Source: Planoprotostelium fungivorum (taxonomy: Eukaryota; Evosea; Variosea; Cavosteliida; Cavosteliaceae). Taken from it: a DNA stretch of 25,014 bases. The position numbers were made by a program, and so were the translations under genes. Positions 1 through 9,027 of this stretch are shown piece after piece; within the stretch, counting starts at the first letter, position 1; the number at the start of each line of letters is the position of its first letter. The notes under the pieces are model-generated. The model did not search any database and was not told the DNA's origin. It saw nothing but the letters and a program-made list of their open reading frames with translations. The DNA is taken from positions 1-25,014 of the forward strand of contig MDYQ01000318.1 of NCBI GenBank assembly GCA_003024175.1, read 5' to 3'.

Positions 1-653
1 CTGGAAGACAACTTGGTTGACGGGACCAAAGTGACCGGAAATACCACCAATATCATCCTCGTAGATCATGTGGAAGAATCTTACTTTGAACTGTGCCTTC
101 ATCAATGCGACATTGCTGGCCTCCTGACTTGCCACAAGTTAACGACTGCAAGTGATCCAACGTACCTCCTCCCACAATGACCTCCTCTTTCAGTGGAGAG
201 ATACTGCACGAGTTAATGGGCCTATCGGTGGTGTACGTCTTTAAGTGCTGGAGAGACTGCGTGTCGTACAGCTATTTCTTCTCTCAGTTTGCGTGATGGG
301 GGCCACTCACTCTACACGTTCCGTCCTTGGAGCAGGTGGCAAAGAGAACCCTGTCCTTACTTTGGACGATCTGCGTCACTGGCTTGGTGTGATCCGTGAT
401 GTTCTTCAGTTCCTTTCCTGTCTGGAGGAGTTGAGGTGGAGGTGTAGATGGACACCCACTCTGACGTCGAAAATTCTGACGGAACCGTCCTCTCCTGCAG
501 TGTAGACGGTCTGGTTTCTGGGTCCCCAAATGGCGTTGTACACCTTTGATTCGCTGTTCACATTGATCTCCACGATAGGTCTTGGTCACCCTCTTGGTTG
601 TATTTGATTGATGTGATACTACGCTCGTGTCCTGAGAGCGCGATGGGCCTCAT
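1..653 (-). pseudogene. EIF3I: EIF3I copy B, internally deleted and cut by the window edge
   Basis: Minus-strand gene for the WD40 subunit i of translation initiation factor eIF3. It starts with [20 protein letters not shown] (start codon 653-651) and then jumps, near 580-595, into sequence that in copy A lies in exon 3 ([22 protein letters not shown]). The jump is out of frame, so WD repeats 1-2 are missing and the N terminus no longer reads into the rest. Downstream the gene looks healthy: exons reading TGKELKNITDHTKPVTQIV, LYDTQSLQHLKTYTTDRPIN, and VRFFHMIYEDDIGGISGHFG, separated by introns of about 38 nt, run off the left edge before the last WD repeat. The intact 3' half plus a broken 5' half suggests either a recent deletion in one tandem copy or a misjoined haplotype. 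The family assignment is firm; whether it is a real pseudogene is not. Confidence 0.75.
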
Positions 654-675
654 TTTTGTGCTTATCTCTGACTCA

Positions 676-712
676 GAAGAGATCACGCAGGAAAACAGAA
701 TAAAGAAAGAGA
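676..712. repeat. Upstream element copy 3 (about 37 nt)
   Basis: Sequence upstream of EIF3I copy B that matches elements at 768-805 and 1758-1795. The shared core is ACAGAATAAAG followed by purine-rich sequence. It lies just 5' of the copy B start codon, as the 1758 element does for copy A. On the coding (minus) strand it reads as a pyrimidine-rich tract, so it could be a promoter or a splice-acceptor-like 5' UTR element. Confidence 0.6.
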
Positions 713-767
713 CAACCAAAGCGTTTATTCGGTGAAGTGCGCACTTTCTGGAATCAAGCGTTGAGAT

Positions 768-805
768 GAAAAGATCATGTATGAACACAGAATAAAGGAA
801 GAAAT
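768..805. repeat. Upstream element copy 2 (about 38 nt)
   Basis: Closely matches 1758-1795 (GAAAAGATCATG, then ACAGAATAAAGGAAGAAAT; only a few differences) and, more loosely, 676-712. Two copies in tandem therefore sit upstream of EIF3I copy B, whereas copy A has one. The extra copy suggests a breakpoint or a remnant of another duplicate. Confidence 0.6.
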
Positions 806-811
806 CATTTC

Positions 812-1088
812 GTTGATTTTTGGTGAGCAATGAATGTGGTATGATATGTCTCTGAGATGATCAACACACTACAGAGCCCGACATCTTTAATTGATTCTCT
901 TTCAATCGACGAGATGTCCCCGTTCTCCTCTCGTTCGTCTATGTCTCTGCATAGGGATAGATTACAACAGACCCAACCTCTGAATGGCCTTGTATTGATC
1001 TGGAACCTGCTCATCCGTCAGCGACATCATCACCAATGAAGAGATGATCATAATCCACCTCTTGCAAGGCGTTGACGGCGAACGTGAN
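812..1088. other. Unassigned segment between the EIF3I copies, ending at an ambiguous base
   Basis: About 275 bp with no confident gene, bounded on the right by the single N at 1088. On the minus strand a possible terminal exon reads VPDQYKAIQRLGLL followed by a stop (about 962-1010), and could be joined across a 51-nt GT-AG intron to VNALQE. I do not recognise this peptide. It is not EIF3I, whose copy A stops matching exactly at the N. The segment may therefore be the end of another gene brought in by a faulty join. Confidence 0.35.
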
Positions 1089-1734
1089 CGAAAATTCTGA
1101 CGGAACCGTCCTCTCCTGCAGTGTAGACGGTCTGGTTTCTGGGTCCCCAAATGGCATTGTACACCTTTGATTCACTCTTCACGTTGATCTCCACGATGGG
1201 TTTCGGTGGCTCTTCTCGATTCAGCAATGAGGAAAGAGATTCATATTGAAAGAATAAAAGAGGGTTGGAATGTGGAAGAATTCGAGTTCGAAAGTGGACT
1301 CACTCTGAGTAGTGTCGAAAATCTGTATGGCGGCTTTGTTACCGATGATAGCATCGGTGATGGTGAAGAAAAGCTTCTCTCCGTAGCTGTAACCAACATC
1401 ACGAACGGCTACTTTGTGTCTGATCATGTTGATTTCTCTTCCAGTCTCTACATCCCATTGTCTGACTGTGGAATCTGCGGCAGCAGAGAGGAGGTGTTGT
1501 GTTTTGTCTGGTATAGCTTAGGAATAGCGATCATTAGCACCCAAACTCACGATCGACATCGATAGACCATACAGCACCAGTGTGACCCTCGTACGTTCCT
1601 AAACGCTCTCCATTGTCAGAGTACCAGACACAGATGGCTGGAGATTTGGCTGCGGAGAAAATGAGGTCACCCTCCTGATTGTATTTGATTGATGTGATAC
1701 TACGCTCGTGTCCAGAGAGTGCGATGGGCCTCAT
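1089..1734 (-). CDS. EIF3I: EIF3I copy A, 5' half (eIF3 subunit i)
   Basis: Minus strand, start codon 1734-1732. Encodes the N-terminal half of the WD40 beta-propeller subunit i of eIF3, which binds the small ribosomal subunit during initiation. Exon 1 carries [15 protein letters not shown] and [14 protein letters not shown], the first WD repeat; a 44-nt intron leads to [20 protein letters not shown]; a roughly 90-nt intron leads to [20 protein letters not shown] and GEDGSVRIF. There the match ends at the ambiguous base 1088, in the middle of a WD repeat, so only about 160 of the usual roughly 325 residues are present. Copy B continues the same sequence from this point, with about 5% nucleotide difference in the shared exon, mostly synonymous. 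The 5' end faces STAG across 217 bp. Confidence 0.85.
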
Positions 1735-1951
1735 TTTTGTGCTTGTTTGTGGCTCCCGAAAAGATCATGCACGAAAACAGAATAAAGGAAGAAATAAATA
1801 AAATGACGTCTTGATCATTTATTCACGTCGGACGTTTTCCCGCCTCAAACCGTGTTTCCCGCCAAAATTGAGGGAACCATTTGCTCATTCAAACGTTCTC
1901 ACGAGGTAAGTGGTGGTGGTGCGATTCGATATCAAGTATAACGGAACGAAG
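1735..1951. promoter_or_regulatory. Divergent EIF3I/STAG promoter region with two E2F-type sites
   Basis: The 217 bp between two outward-pointing start codons. It holds TTTTCCCGCC at 1835-1844 and TTTCCCGCCAAAA at 1855-1867. Both contain TTTCCCGC, the E2F/DP consensus (TTTSSCGC), and they are 19 bp apart, 85-117 bp before the STAG start. A TGACGTC (CRE-like) sits at 1804-1810. A strong donor (GTAAGT, 1906) and an AG immediately before the STAG start codon suggest a 46-nt intron in the STAG 5' UTR (1906-1951). E2F control of cohesin genes is established in animals and plants; use of these sites here is inferred. Confidence 0.6.
1758..1795. repeat. Upstream element copy 1 (about 38 nt)
   Basis: Lies 24 bp upstream of the EIF3I copy A start codon and matches 768-805 almost base for base, and 676-712 more loosely. 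Because it is kept at the same position before both EIF3I starts, it is either part of the duplicated unit or a conserved 5' element. Confidence 0.6.
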
Positions 1952-4900
1952 ATGGCAAAGAAGAAGGTCCAAGCGGTAACTGAGGAAGACATCGCTGAAG
2001 GAGAAGAACAACAGGAAGTTGTTCGAAAGTCTCCTGCAACACACCTTTTCGGTGAGACAGATCCTGTTATCGATGTCTGAACAGATCGCCACAGAAGCCC
2101 TCAAAAAGAAGGGAACATCGATCAACACTCTAGTCGATGAATGGATCAAGAACTACACTAAAGATAGAAAAGAGGCCACTGTTCAGATCATCAATTTTCT
2201 TATCAAGGTATGTCGATTGCCCTGTGTACGAGATTGAAATCAAGCAGGCATGTGGCTGCGAAACAGGAGAATTAACAGTCGATGAATACGAAGAGGACGA
2301 AGCACAGGAGTTGTTGAACGGCATCATCACACCCGAGTATCTGAAGGAGGGAGAGATGAACTATCCCATCGTCGCACGAAAGGGAACCAACTTTGCTTCT
2401 CAATTCGCCAAATTCTGGAACCAAATCATCTCCAAGAGTACGAACAAGATCTTGTTCGATGGATATTTCCTCGACTCTATCTCATCGTGGATCTCAGCCT
2501 TCAGCAAGTGAGTCTGCTCCTTCTTCACTTGGACTCACGAGACGGCAGTGCTCTCGCGAGACCGTTCCGCCACACGGCGACGATGGCAGCGATGGAAGTG
2601 AACAGTGCACTGATCAAAGTGATCAACGAGAGGATCAACAAGGACATCTCTGCTTTGGATCGATCGATCAGCACAGAGCGAAGAAAGGGAGCGAGCAGTG
2701 GCAGTCAGAAGATGAAGGACCTCACGAAGAAGAAGAACCGACTCGAACAGAACAAGCAACAACTCCAAGAGGCCATGAATGTGCTGTACAAGGGGTAAGT
2801 CACATCGTGCAGCATGGAAAATGACAGAGGAAGGGTGTTCATTCACAGATACCGTGACACAGTACCCGAGATCAGATGCACTTGTGTGGAGGCACTGGGA
2901 AGGTGGATCAACAGCTACCCAGAGTTCTATCTCGACGACAAGCTTCTCAAATACATCGGTTGGGCTCTGTCCGATAAGGATGCCAGAGTGCGAATCCTCG
3001 CCTTGAAGGTGAAGCTCCGCTCTCTTCTCACGTTCTCATCATGTCCAGGTGGTGGAGAGATTGTACGCACAGCCCGAGTTGGCAGACACATTGGAGATCT
3101 TCATCTCTACCTTTGAGAACCGTCTGATACAGATGGTGGCTGATAACGAGATCGACGTCGGTGTGGAGGCCCTCAAAGTTGTCACTCTGCAGACCAAGTG
3201 AGCGACAATCATACCTCAAAGCTGATTCTCTTCCAGGATGAAAGAGCTTTCCGAGGAAGACATCCAGAGGATCTACCAGGCCATCACAGATGATCACACG
3301 AAGATCAGATTGGAGGCTGCCAAATTCGTCAAGTTGTGCTATTTCGATAAGATCGGTGACACCACCGGCGAGGAGGGCATAAGGTCCCTCATCAGTTTCG
3401 TAGACAAGTCGCTCGCTCCCGACGTGCCCAACTACATCGTCGACGCTCTCTGGCCATTGGACATCCCACACTTGAAGGTGACTCTTTCTCTTCTATCACT
3501 CGTTGATCTCCATTAGAATTGGAATGCCATGGTCAACGTTCTCATGGACGACGAGCTGTCTGCGAGTGAGCAGGTTCATGCGGCCCGTATCTTTGTGTGC
3601 TGCATCAAGAAGGCCAACGGTGCTCCCATCTACCCAGCCCCCAAGGCGGAACAATCGAAGCCAGACAAGAAGGTGAAGTCTTGAGGGAGGGAACAGAAGG
3701 ATGATGGAGAACAGGAGAAGATCGAGAAGAACAAGAACGATCTAACGCGTGTTCTCATTAAACAGTTACCCGAGCTCATCAACAACTTTTCGGAAGAGGA
3801 GCAAGTCTTATCTGAATTGGTCGTCATCCCTCAATACCTTGCCTTAGACGTCTATTCCACACAGAGAGATAAAGAGGTGAGCCGTTCTAGTGGATTGGAG
3901 GTTCACGGAGACACAGAAATTCAGTGCCCTGTTGAAGAAATTGACCAAATGCTACACGAGCCACACGAACGAGGAAGTGTTGACGGGAATCGCCAACACC
4001 TTGGTCTATCTCGCCGACACAGAGCACGAACTGAAGACGCCCGCAGAAGAGATCCTCCTGCAGTTGGCCATGGACTTGAACAAATCGTTCGAAACCAACT
4101 ACAAGAGCCTCGAGGACAAAGGTGATCCACTCGACATCCTCACAGACTCACACGAGCAGATTTCGATCGCACGAATCTGGTCGTTGCCATCGAGAGGATC
4201 GACTACCTGTACAAATGCAAGGATCTGAGTGACAGCATCGGCATCGATGAATCTCTCATCGAAATCATCGGAGACAAAGAGAGTCTCATCGAGGTACTCA
4301 TCCTCTCTCATTCGAGCTGACATCCTCTCAGGATCTGTCGAGTGCATTCTCCGTGTTGAACACTTCCATGCTGTGGTCTCTGTTGAAGGTACACAAGGAT
4401 CCTTCTGGATTGGAATTGTTTGTGAGGACGAGAGACCATCTGGGAAGATTATTACAGCAACACCTCTCGGTGGGAACACCTTCCGTCAGAGAGAGATGCT
4501 TCACCATCCTCTGTGACTTCCTCGTCTTGTTCCCCAGAAAGTTTGAGAAGACAGAGGTGTGCCATTCTCTCTTTCTCCTTCTCTCTTCTCACTCTATCAT
4601 CTTCTCCTTCTCACTCTATCTCCTTCTCTCTATCATCTTCTCCTTCTCACTCTATCTCCTTCTCACTCTATCTCCTTCTCTCTATCATCTTCTCCTTCTC
4701 ACTCTATCTCCTTCTCTCTCTATCTCCTTCTCACTCTATCATCTTCTCTCTCTATCATCTTCTCATTCTCACTCTATCAGATGTCAGACTTGGAGTTTCA
4801 ATGCAAGAGCTCTCTGGAGAGAGAGATGAGAGAATATTACGTGGAGACTGTGGCAGCCATGGAAGAGAGCGAAGACAGAGAGGGAATCACAAAGCTGACT

Positions 4901-6143
4901 GAGGCTTACGTGAGACCTCTGGCATCCGGGGCCATGAGCACCGAATCGGTACCCTCCGTGCTGACCCACTTTTGTCAACACGGAAAGTACGTCGAGACGG
5001 TGATCAAGAGTCTCCTCTCGAAGCTGAGAGAATCAAACGCCGACGCCGAGTGGAAGTTTGTCCTGGCGACCCTCACAGAAAAGTACGAAGAGACGTTGAA
5101 GGCCATCGAGGAAGACGAAGACATTGGAGAAGAGGAAGAAGAGAAGAGAGAGAAGGTGCAGAACCACATGAAGGGCTTCAAGGAGCTGGCCGCGAGATTG
5201 GCTCTCACGTACCACTCCAACTTTGGAAAGGCAGATCGCTCTCTCACCGATGGACTTCGATCACTTGTCATCCGGGCCATCGACACGGCATTCAAGGAGG
5301 ATGAAGGTCACGATCCCAAGAGGTACTTTAGCTTCTTGGGTGATGGTGTCCTCCGTCTCTCTTCCAGGATGGGTCAATCTGCCGCCAGTGAATCGTGAGT
5401 GTCTCTTCTATACATGAATGAGAGATGACATGATGAGAGCCGTGGATGTATTGTGCTAGCTGATAGAGCCGTGGATGTATTGTGGTAGAGCTGATGTGTG
5501 TTAGGTTGAGACACTTGGAGGAAGCGGAGAAGAAGAGATACCCCGATGGAATCGAAGAGGTAGAAGAGGGAGAGGACGAGCCCTACTGCAGGTTCAGAGC
5601 ACACATCAAGAAGATCGCCCTGGGAGCCAGTGCTGCACCCTCATCACCCAAGAAGAAGGCAGGGAAGAAGACCGCAGGAAAGAAGACGGCAGGGAAGACA
5701 AAGAGGAAGGCAAAGGCAGCCAAGGTCCTCGACTTTGAAGGTGAGAGAAGAGAAGAGAGAGGAGAGAGTGAAGGAGAACAGAGGAAGAAGAGGGAGGAGA
5801 GAAGGAGAAGAGACAGTCACCGAGGAAGAAGAGCAGAGTGAGCTACAAGGATGATGAGGTGGAGAGCATCGACTCTTCAGAAGAGGAGGAAGCTCCCAAG
5901 GTGAGAGGAGAGAGAGGGGAGGGTGATGACGGAGAACAGAAGAAGAGAGGGAAGGGAGATGAGAAGAAGAGAGGGAAGGGAGACGAGAAGAAGAGAGGGA
6001 AGAAGACAAAGGAACACCAGTCACTCAAGAAACCGAGGTACTCTAAGAAGCCAGCCTCACTGAAGGGAAGGGACGACAGTGATGGAGAGAGTGACGAGGA
6101 CGAAGATGTAAGACAACTGAGATCGGAGCTCAAGAGAGGATAA
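1952..6143 (+). CDS. STAG: Cohesin subunit STAG/SA (Scc3 family)
   Basis: HEAT-repeat subunit that docks on the SMC1-SMC3-RAD21 cohesin ring and is needed for sister-chromatid cohesion in the nucleus. Joined exons give about 1,130 residues (animal STAGs are about 1,230-1,260). The N-terminal STAG domain shows INTLVDEWIKNYTKDR, INFLIK, FAKFWNQIIS and PFRHTATMAAMEV; next comes a coiled coil (KKKNRLEQNKQQLQEAMNVL) and the stromalin conservative domain VFIHRYRDTVPEIR ... LLKYIGWALSDKDARVR at about residues 240-300. HEAT repeats follow to about residue 1,000. The C-terminal 150 residues are a lysine/glutamate-rich tail with short repeats (KKTAG, KKRGKGDE). About 15 introns, most near 40 nt; the exception is 224 nt (4557-4780). 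Intron 1 most likely uses a GTTGTT donor. The intron at 3673 has two in-frame acceptors (24 or 42 nt long). The stop codon overlaps GATAAA. Confidence 0.93.
4557..4780 (+). repeat. Pyrimidine-only minisatellite filling a STAG intron
   Basis: A 224-nt intron, roughly six times the local norm, made almost wholly of C and T plus periodic A. It is a mosaic of short units such as CTCACTCTATC, TCCTTCTC and CTATCATCTTCTC, repeated about a dozen times. It begins GTGTGCC after ...EKTE and ends CTATCAG before MSDLEF (phase 0). The sense strand has no stop codon in any frame across the repeat. Its length is not a multiple of three, so retention would shift the frame. Unit-by-unit expansion of a polypyrimidine tract is the simplest origin. 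Confidence 0.85.
5436..5495 (+). repeat. Tandem 30-nt duplication inside a STAG intron
   Basis: Two adjacent copies of AGAGCCGTGGATGTATTGTG plus CTAGCTGAT or GTAGAGCTGAT (5436-5464 and 5465-5495), differing by a two-base indel and a substitution. They lie in the 110-nt intron 5395-5504 between ...GQSAASES and LRHLEEAEKK. The duplication accounts for much of this intron's excess over the usual 40 nt. Confidence 0.85.
5940..6003 (+). repeat. Coding tandem repeat in the STAG tail
   Basis: Three near-identical 24-nt units, each encoding KKRGKGDE (the last reading KKRGKKT), directly after a splice acceptor. A second set of repeated codons encodes KKTAG twice at about 5659-5696. Both sit in the disordered basic/acidic C terminus, where length changes should be tolerated. 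Confidence 0.8.
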
Positions 6144-6144
6144 A
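6139..6144 (+). other. Possible poly(A) hexamer overlapping the STAG stop codon
   Basis: GATAAA, a known weak variant of the AATAAA signal, contains the TAA stop. Similar overlaps occur at the ends of three neighbouring genes, which suggests extremely short 3' UTRs. Confidence 0.4.
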
Positions 6145-6253
6145 GAATACTGTGTCTATGAAGTCTTTCATACTCTGAGGGCAGCTGTCCCTTCTGTTTG
6201 GTTGATGTCTTTGTTCCAGCTGTTGCTCACGGTCCCAATTTGGTTACACACGA

Positions 6254-6259
6254 TTTATT
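6254..6259 (-). other. AATAAA poly(A) signal containing the stop codon of the 140-residue gene
   Basis: On the minus strand the last codons read AAA TAA ATC, so the canonical hexamer AATAAA spans the stop. Confidence 0.55.
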
Positions 6260-6717
6260 TCTTTCCAAAAATTCGGCTGAAGAAGCCCCCGCTGTTCTCT
6301 TTTCTCGTAAATTCTGCTGCTGCTGCTTCTGTCTGTGCCTGCACTTGGGCCTTCTCTTCTTCCTCCTTCATCTTGGCTGCATCTTGTCTCTGTCTGTGAA
6401 TCCTGTATTCTGTTGCTCTCTTCATGCTCTCTTTGACCTGCGGATCTTAGCACAAATCGATTTTCTAAGATTCTCACTTCATCTGTCGATCTCTTTCCAT
6501 ACTGCTTCCTGATACTGTGTAGCGCTCTATCTACGTTGACACCGATCTCTTCTTCCTCGTCTCTGCCGCTGTGTGAACTTCTCGTGCGAATAGGAACGAG
6601 GCGTGACGAGAAGCATTCTGCATTACGGATGGTTCCAATTCTCTGTGGTGTGGATAATGCACTGATCCTCTTTCCACCAAAAGCGTAGAAACTGCACTGA
6701 GGGGATACTCGCTGCAT
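6255..6717 (-). CDS. Hypothetical 140-residue protein, possibly mitochondrial
   Basis: Minus strand, two exons joined across a 40-nt GTGAGA...GCAG intron (6438-6477), giving 140 residues from the ATG at 6717. Residues 1-48 are rich in Arg, Ser and hydrophobic residues with a single acidic one, as in a mitochondrial presequence. They are followed by an acidic patch (DEEEE, 53-57), a segment reading VDRALHSIRKQYGKRSTDE, and a charged, probably helical stretch (ATEYRIHRQRQDAAKMKEEEE, then Gln/Ala-rich) ending GGFFSRIFGKK. I recognise no domain. The gene is head-to-head with the mitochondrial peptidase gene 84 bp away, which fits a mitochondrial role but does not prove it. Its stop codon lies in an AATAAA hexamer. 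The frame upstream of the ATG stays open, so a longer N terminus is possible. Confidence 0.65.
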
Positions 6718-6801
6718 GTTTGATATTTCGTTGCTTGGGGTCAACTTTGAATTGTAGTCCACCGAAATTCCTGATCAGGAGACACAAGCATCAAGACGAT
6801 C
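6718..6801. promoter_or_regulatory. Short divergent promoter with a 12-bp palindrome
   Basis: The 84 bp between the start codons of the 140-residue gene and the MPP-alpha gene. It contains the perfect palindrome TCCTGATCAGGA at 6769-6780, placed 22 bp before the MPP-alpha start. A symmetric site would suit a dimeric factor, but no known factor is assigned. No TATA box is evident. Confidence 0.4.
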
Positions 6802-9027
6802 ATGCATCGGTTGTCACAGTTTTTCAAACAAACATCTGCCAGAGAGCACAGTTGTATCCCCAGACGATTCATCAGCGAAGCTCCCTTGAAATCTAAAAAG
6901 TTTGATCCAAAATTACCCCCGTTTCAGAGTAGCACAATTTCGAGGAGTATAGATTATATCAACGGTCAGAAGGTCGAGGGTGAGCTCTATTCCATGTGCA
7001 TCTGCATTCAGCTTCCATCACGGTCAGGGCGTTGATTTGACGATAAAATAGTCCAAAAGATCGATGGAACGCCACGAAACAAACAAGAACGACCGGTAGG
7101 TTACGATCTCAAGGTACCATTACCTGGCTTTGAAGAGAAACCAGAAGGTATTTCTCATCTCTTCATATCAATCTATCATCAACCAGCACTTTGACGTTCA
7201 ATTGATCCCTCTTCCATCATTCGACTGATTCAGGCAGAGAAGAAGAGAGTGGGAGAGAAATGGCCGACTGTGATCACGAGACTGAACAATGGAATGCGAG
7301 TGGTCACACAAAACATTCCTTCACCCTCCTGCGCAGTCTCCCTCTTTGTCGATGCCGGTGCTCAGTACGAGACGGATGCCAACCACGGAGTGACTCACCT
7401 CTTGGAAAGAATGTCCTTTCAGGTGACTCACAAACGTCGACCTTCTCTGATTTGCGACAGTCGACGAAGAATATGGAATCCAAGAGATTAGTGGAAGAGC
7501 TGGAGAATCTGGGAGGTAACATCACGACGACCACACAGAGAGACATGGTCAACTACTCTTGTGAATCCTTACCCGAGAATGTTCCTCGCATGATCGAACT
7601 CTTATCTGACATCACAGTACGCCCTGCTTTTGCCGATGATGAGATCGAAGGTGAAGCGTTGAGAGTGATGGTGACTGACGAGGGGAAGAACAGAAGGAGG
7701 GGATCAAGATGGAATCGGAGGACATGAAGAGGAACAAAGACATACAGCCTTACATATCCGATATCATCCATAGTGTGGCCTACAACAATCAGCCTCTGGG
7801 GAGGTGAGTGGAGGAGAGAAGAGGATCTGAAGAGAACAGAGCTCTATCGACAGAGCCAGAGTTGGTGGATCAGTTGAATAGTCAAGTGGTAAGAGAGTAC
7901 CATTCGAAGCTGTACGTACCTCCCAGATTTGTTCTGGCGGTAGCTGGGTACGATCACGATCAAGTGGTGGAACTATCTCAACGCCATTTTAATGTTCCCT
8001 ACGCTCCGAGTGTAGTATCCAATGTGATTGATCGATGTATAGATGATAGAATAGATCGATCGATATACATAGATCACACAAAGAGGATGACACGTATTCG
8101 ATTGTACATCATGGATATATCAAGTGGAAGGGAGAGTGATGAAGTGAAGGTGACATCCAAGTGGACGGGAGGGATATGGATCAGAAGACAAGATGATCTG
8201 ATTGAAGAGATGGAGGAAGATCAGATGGATGAGGCTGTGGATGGCAGCAGGAGAATCCAAGACATCATGTCCAACTTGGTCCTGGCATTCGAGACGAAGG
8301 GTACAGCTGCAGAAGAGACCTTCCCTCTGGCTGTCCTCCTCTCCCTCTTTGGTGGTGGTGGTTCTTTCTCTGCCGGAGGTTGAACATCTATCCTTCATCA
8401 TCCCTCGTATGACATTCTCTATCCTCTATGTGTTCATTCGATATTAAGGAATGACGCCAAATAGGACCGGGGAAAGGAATGTACAGTCGGTTGTATCGAA
8501 ACGTGCTGAACGGTTACGGATTTGTAGACAGCGTGCAGAGCTTCACGTCTGGTTTTGCAGAGACTGGCATGTTGGGCATTCACGCCACGTGCAGGATGAG
8601 AGATAACAACTTGGATCACCTCCAGCAAACCATCGTCCACGAGATGCTGGACGTCGTCAAACGGATCGACTCGGAGGAGTTTACGAGAGCACAGAATCAA
8701 GCGAAATCGGGGATCTTAATGGCCCTTGAGTCCAGGAACATCGTTGCGGACGACATGGGCAGACAGATCTTGATCTACAACAAGAGGTGATCCCTCTTCC
8801 ACAGGTACATCAATAGAGACTGAGAGAGATACAGATACAGCGCAGAGGAGATCGTCAACAGCATCGACCGGTTGACGGTAACGGATGTACAGGATACACT
8901 CGCAAGGATCATGAGCAGCCGACCGGCGATGGTGCTGGCTGGGTCAGAGGCAGAATTGAAGCAGTGTGCCATGTTGAATGACGTGGAGCACCACATCAAA
9001 CAGCACATCCGCCCCACCGTCTTATAA
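6802..9027 (+). CDS. PMPCA: Mitochondrial processing peptidase, alpha subunit
   Basis: Substrate-recognition subunit of the matrix MPP heterodimer, which removes presequences from imported proteins. Joined exons give about 570 residues. An Arg/Ser-rich presequence (MHRLSQFFKQTSAREHS) precedes the M16 fold WPTVITRLNNGMRVVTQNIP ... GVTHLLERMSFQ. The zinc motif HxxEH of beta subunits is replaced by HLLER, as expected for the non-catalytic alpha subunit. The diagnostic glycine-rich loop [21 protein letters not shown] is present at about residues 390-410, split by an 84-nt intron (8381-8464). SKWTGG leads into an acidic insertion (DDLIEEMEEDQMDEA, about 340-365) that I do not expect in other animals. 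The segment 8024-8149 reads open but is best treated as a 126-nt intron. The intron at 7665 has several in-frame acceptors (29 to 44 nt). The last 32 nt overlap the opposite-strand gene. Confidence 0.92.

Noticed and set aside
3028-3471. Minus-strand open frame opposite STAG
   Set aside because: The + strand frames here encode conserved STAG HEAT repeats; the opposite frame has no family resemblance.
4559-5398. A single long open frame running through the STAG polypyrimidine intron
   Set aside because: The repeat contains no stops in any frame, so openness is uninformative. The downstream exon is in frame with STAG only after removal of 4557-4780.
7405-7420. Loss of the MPP zinc motif (HLLER in place of HxxEH) as a damaged enzyme
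   Set aside because: Alpha subunits normally lack the catalytic motif, and the alpha-specific glycine-rich loop is present, so this is the expected state.
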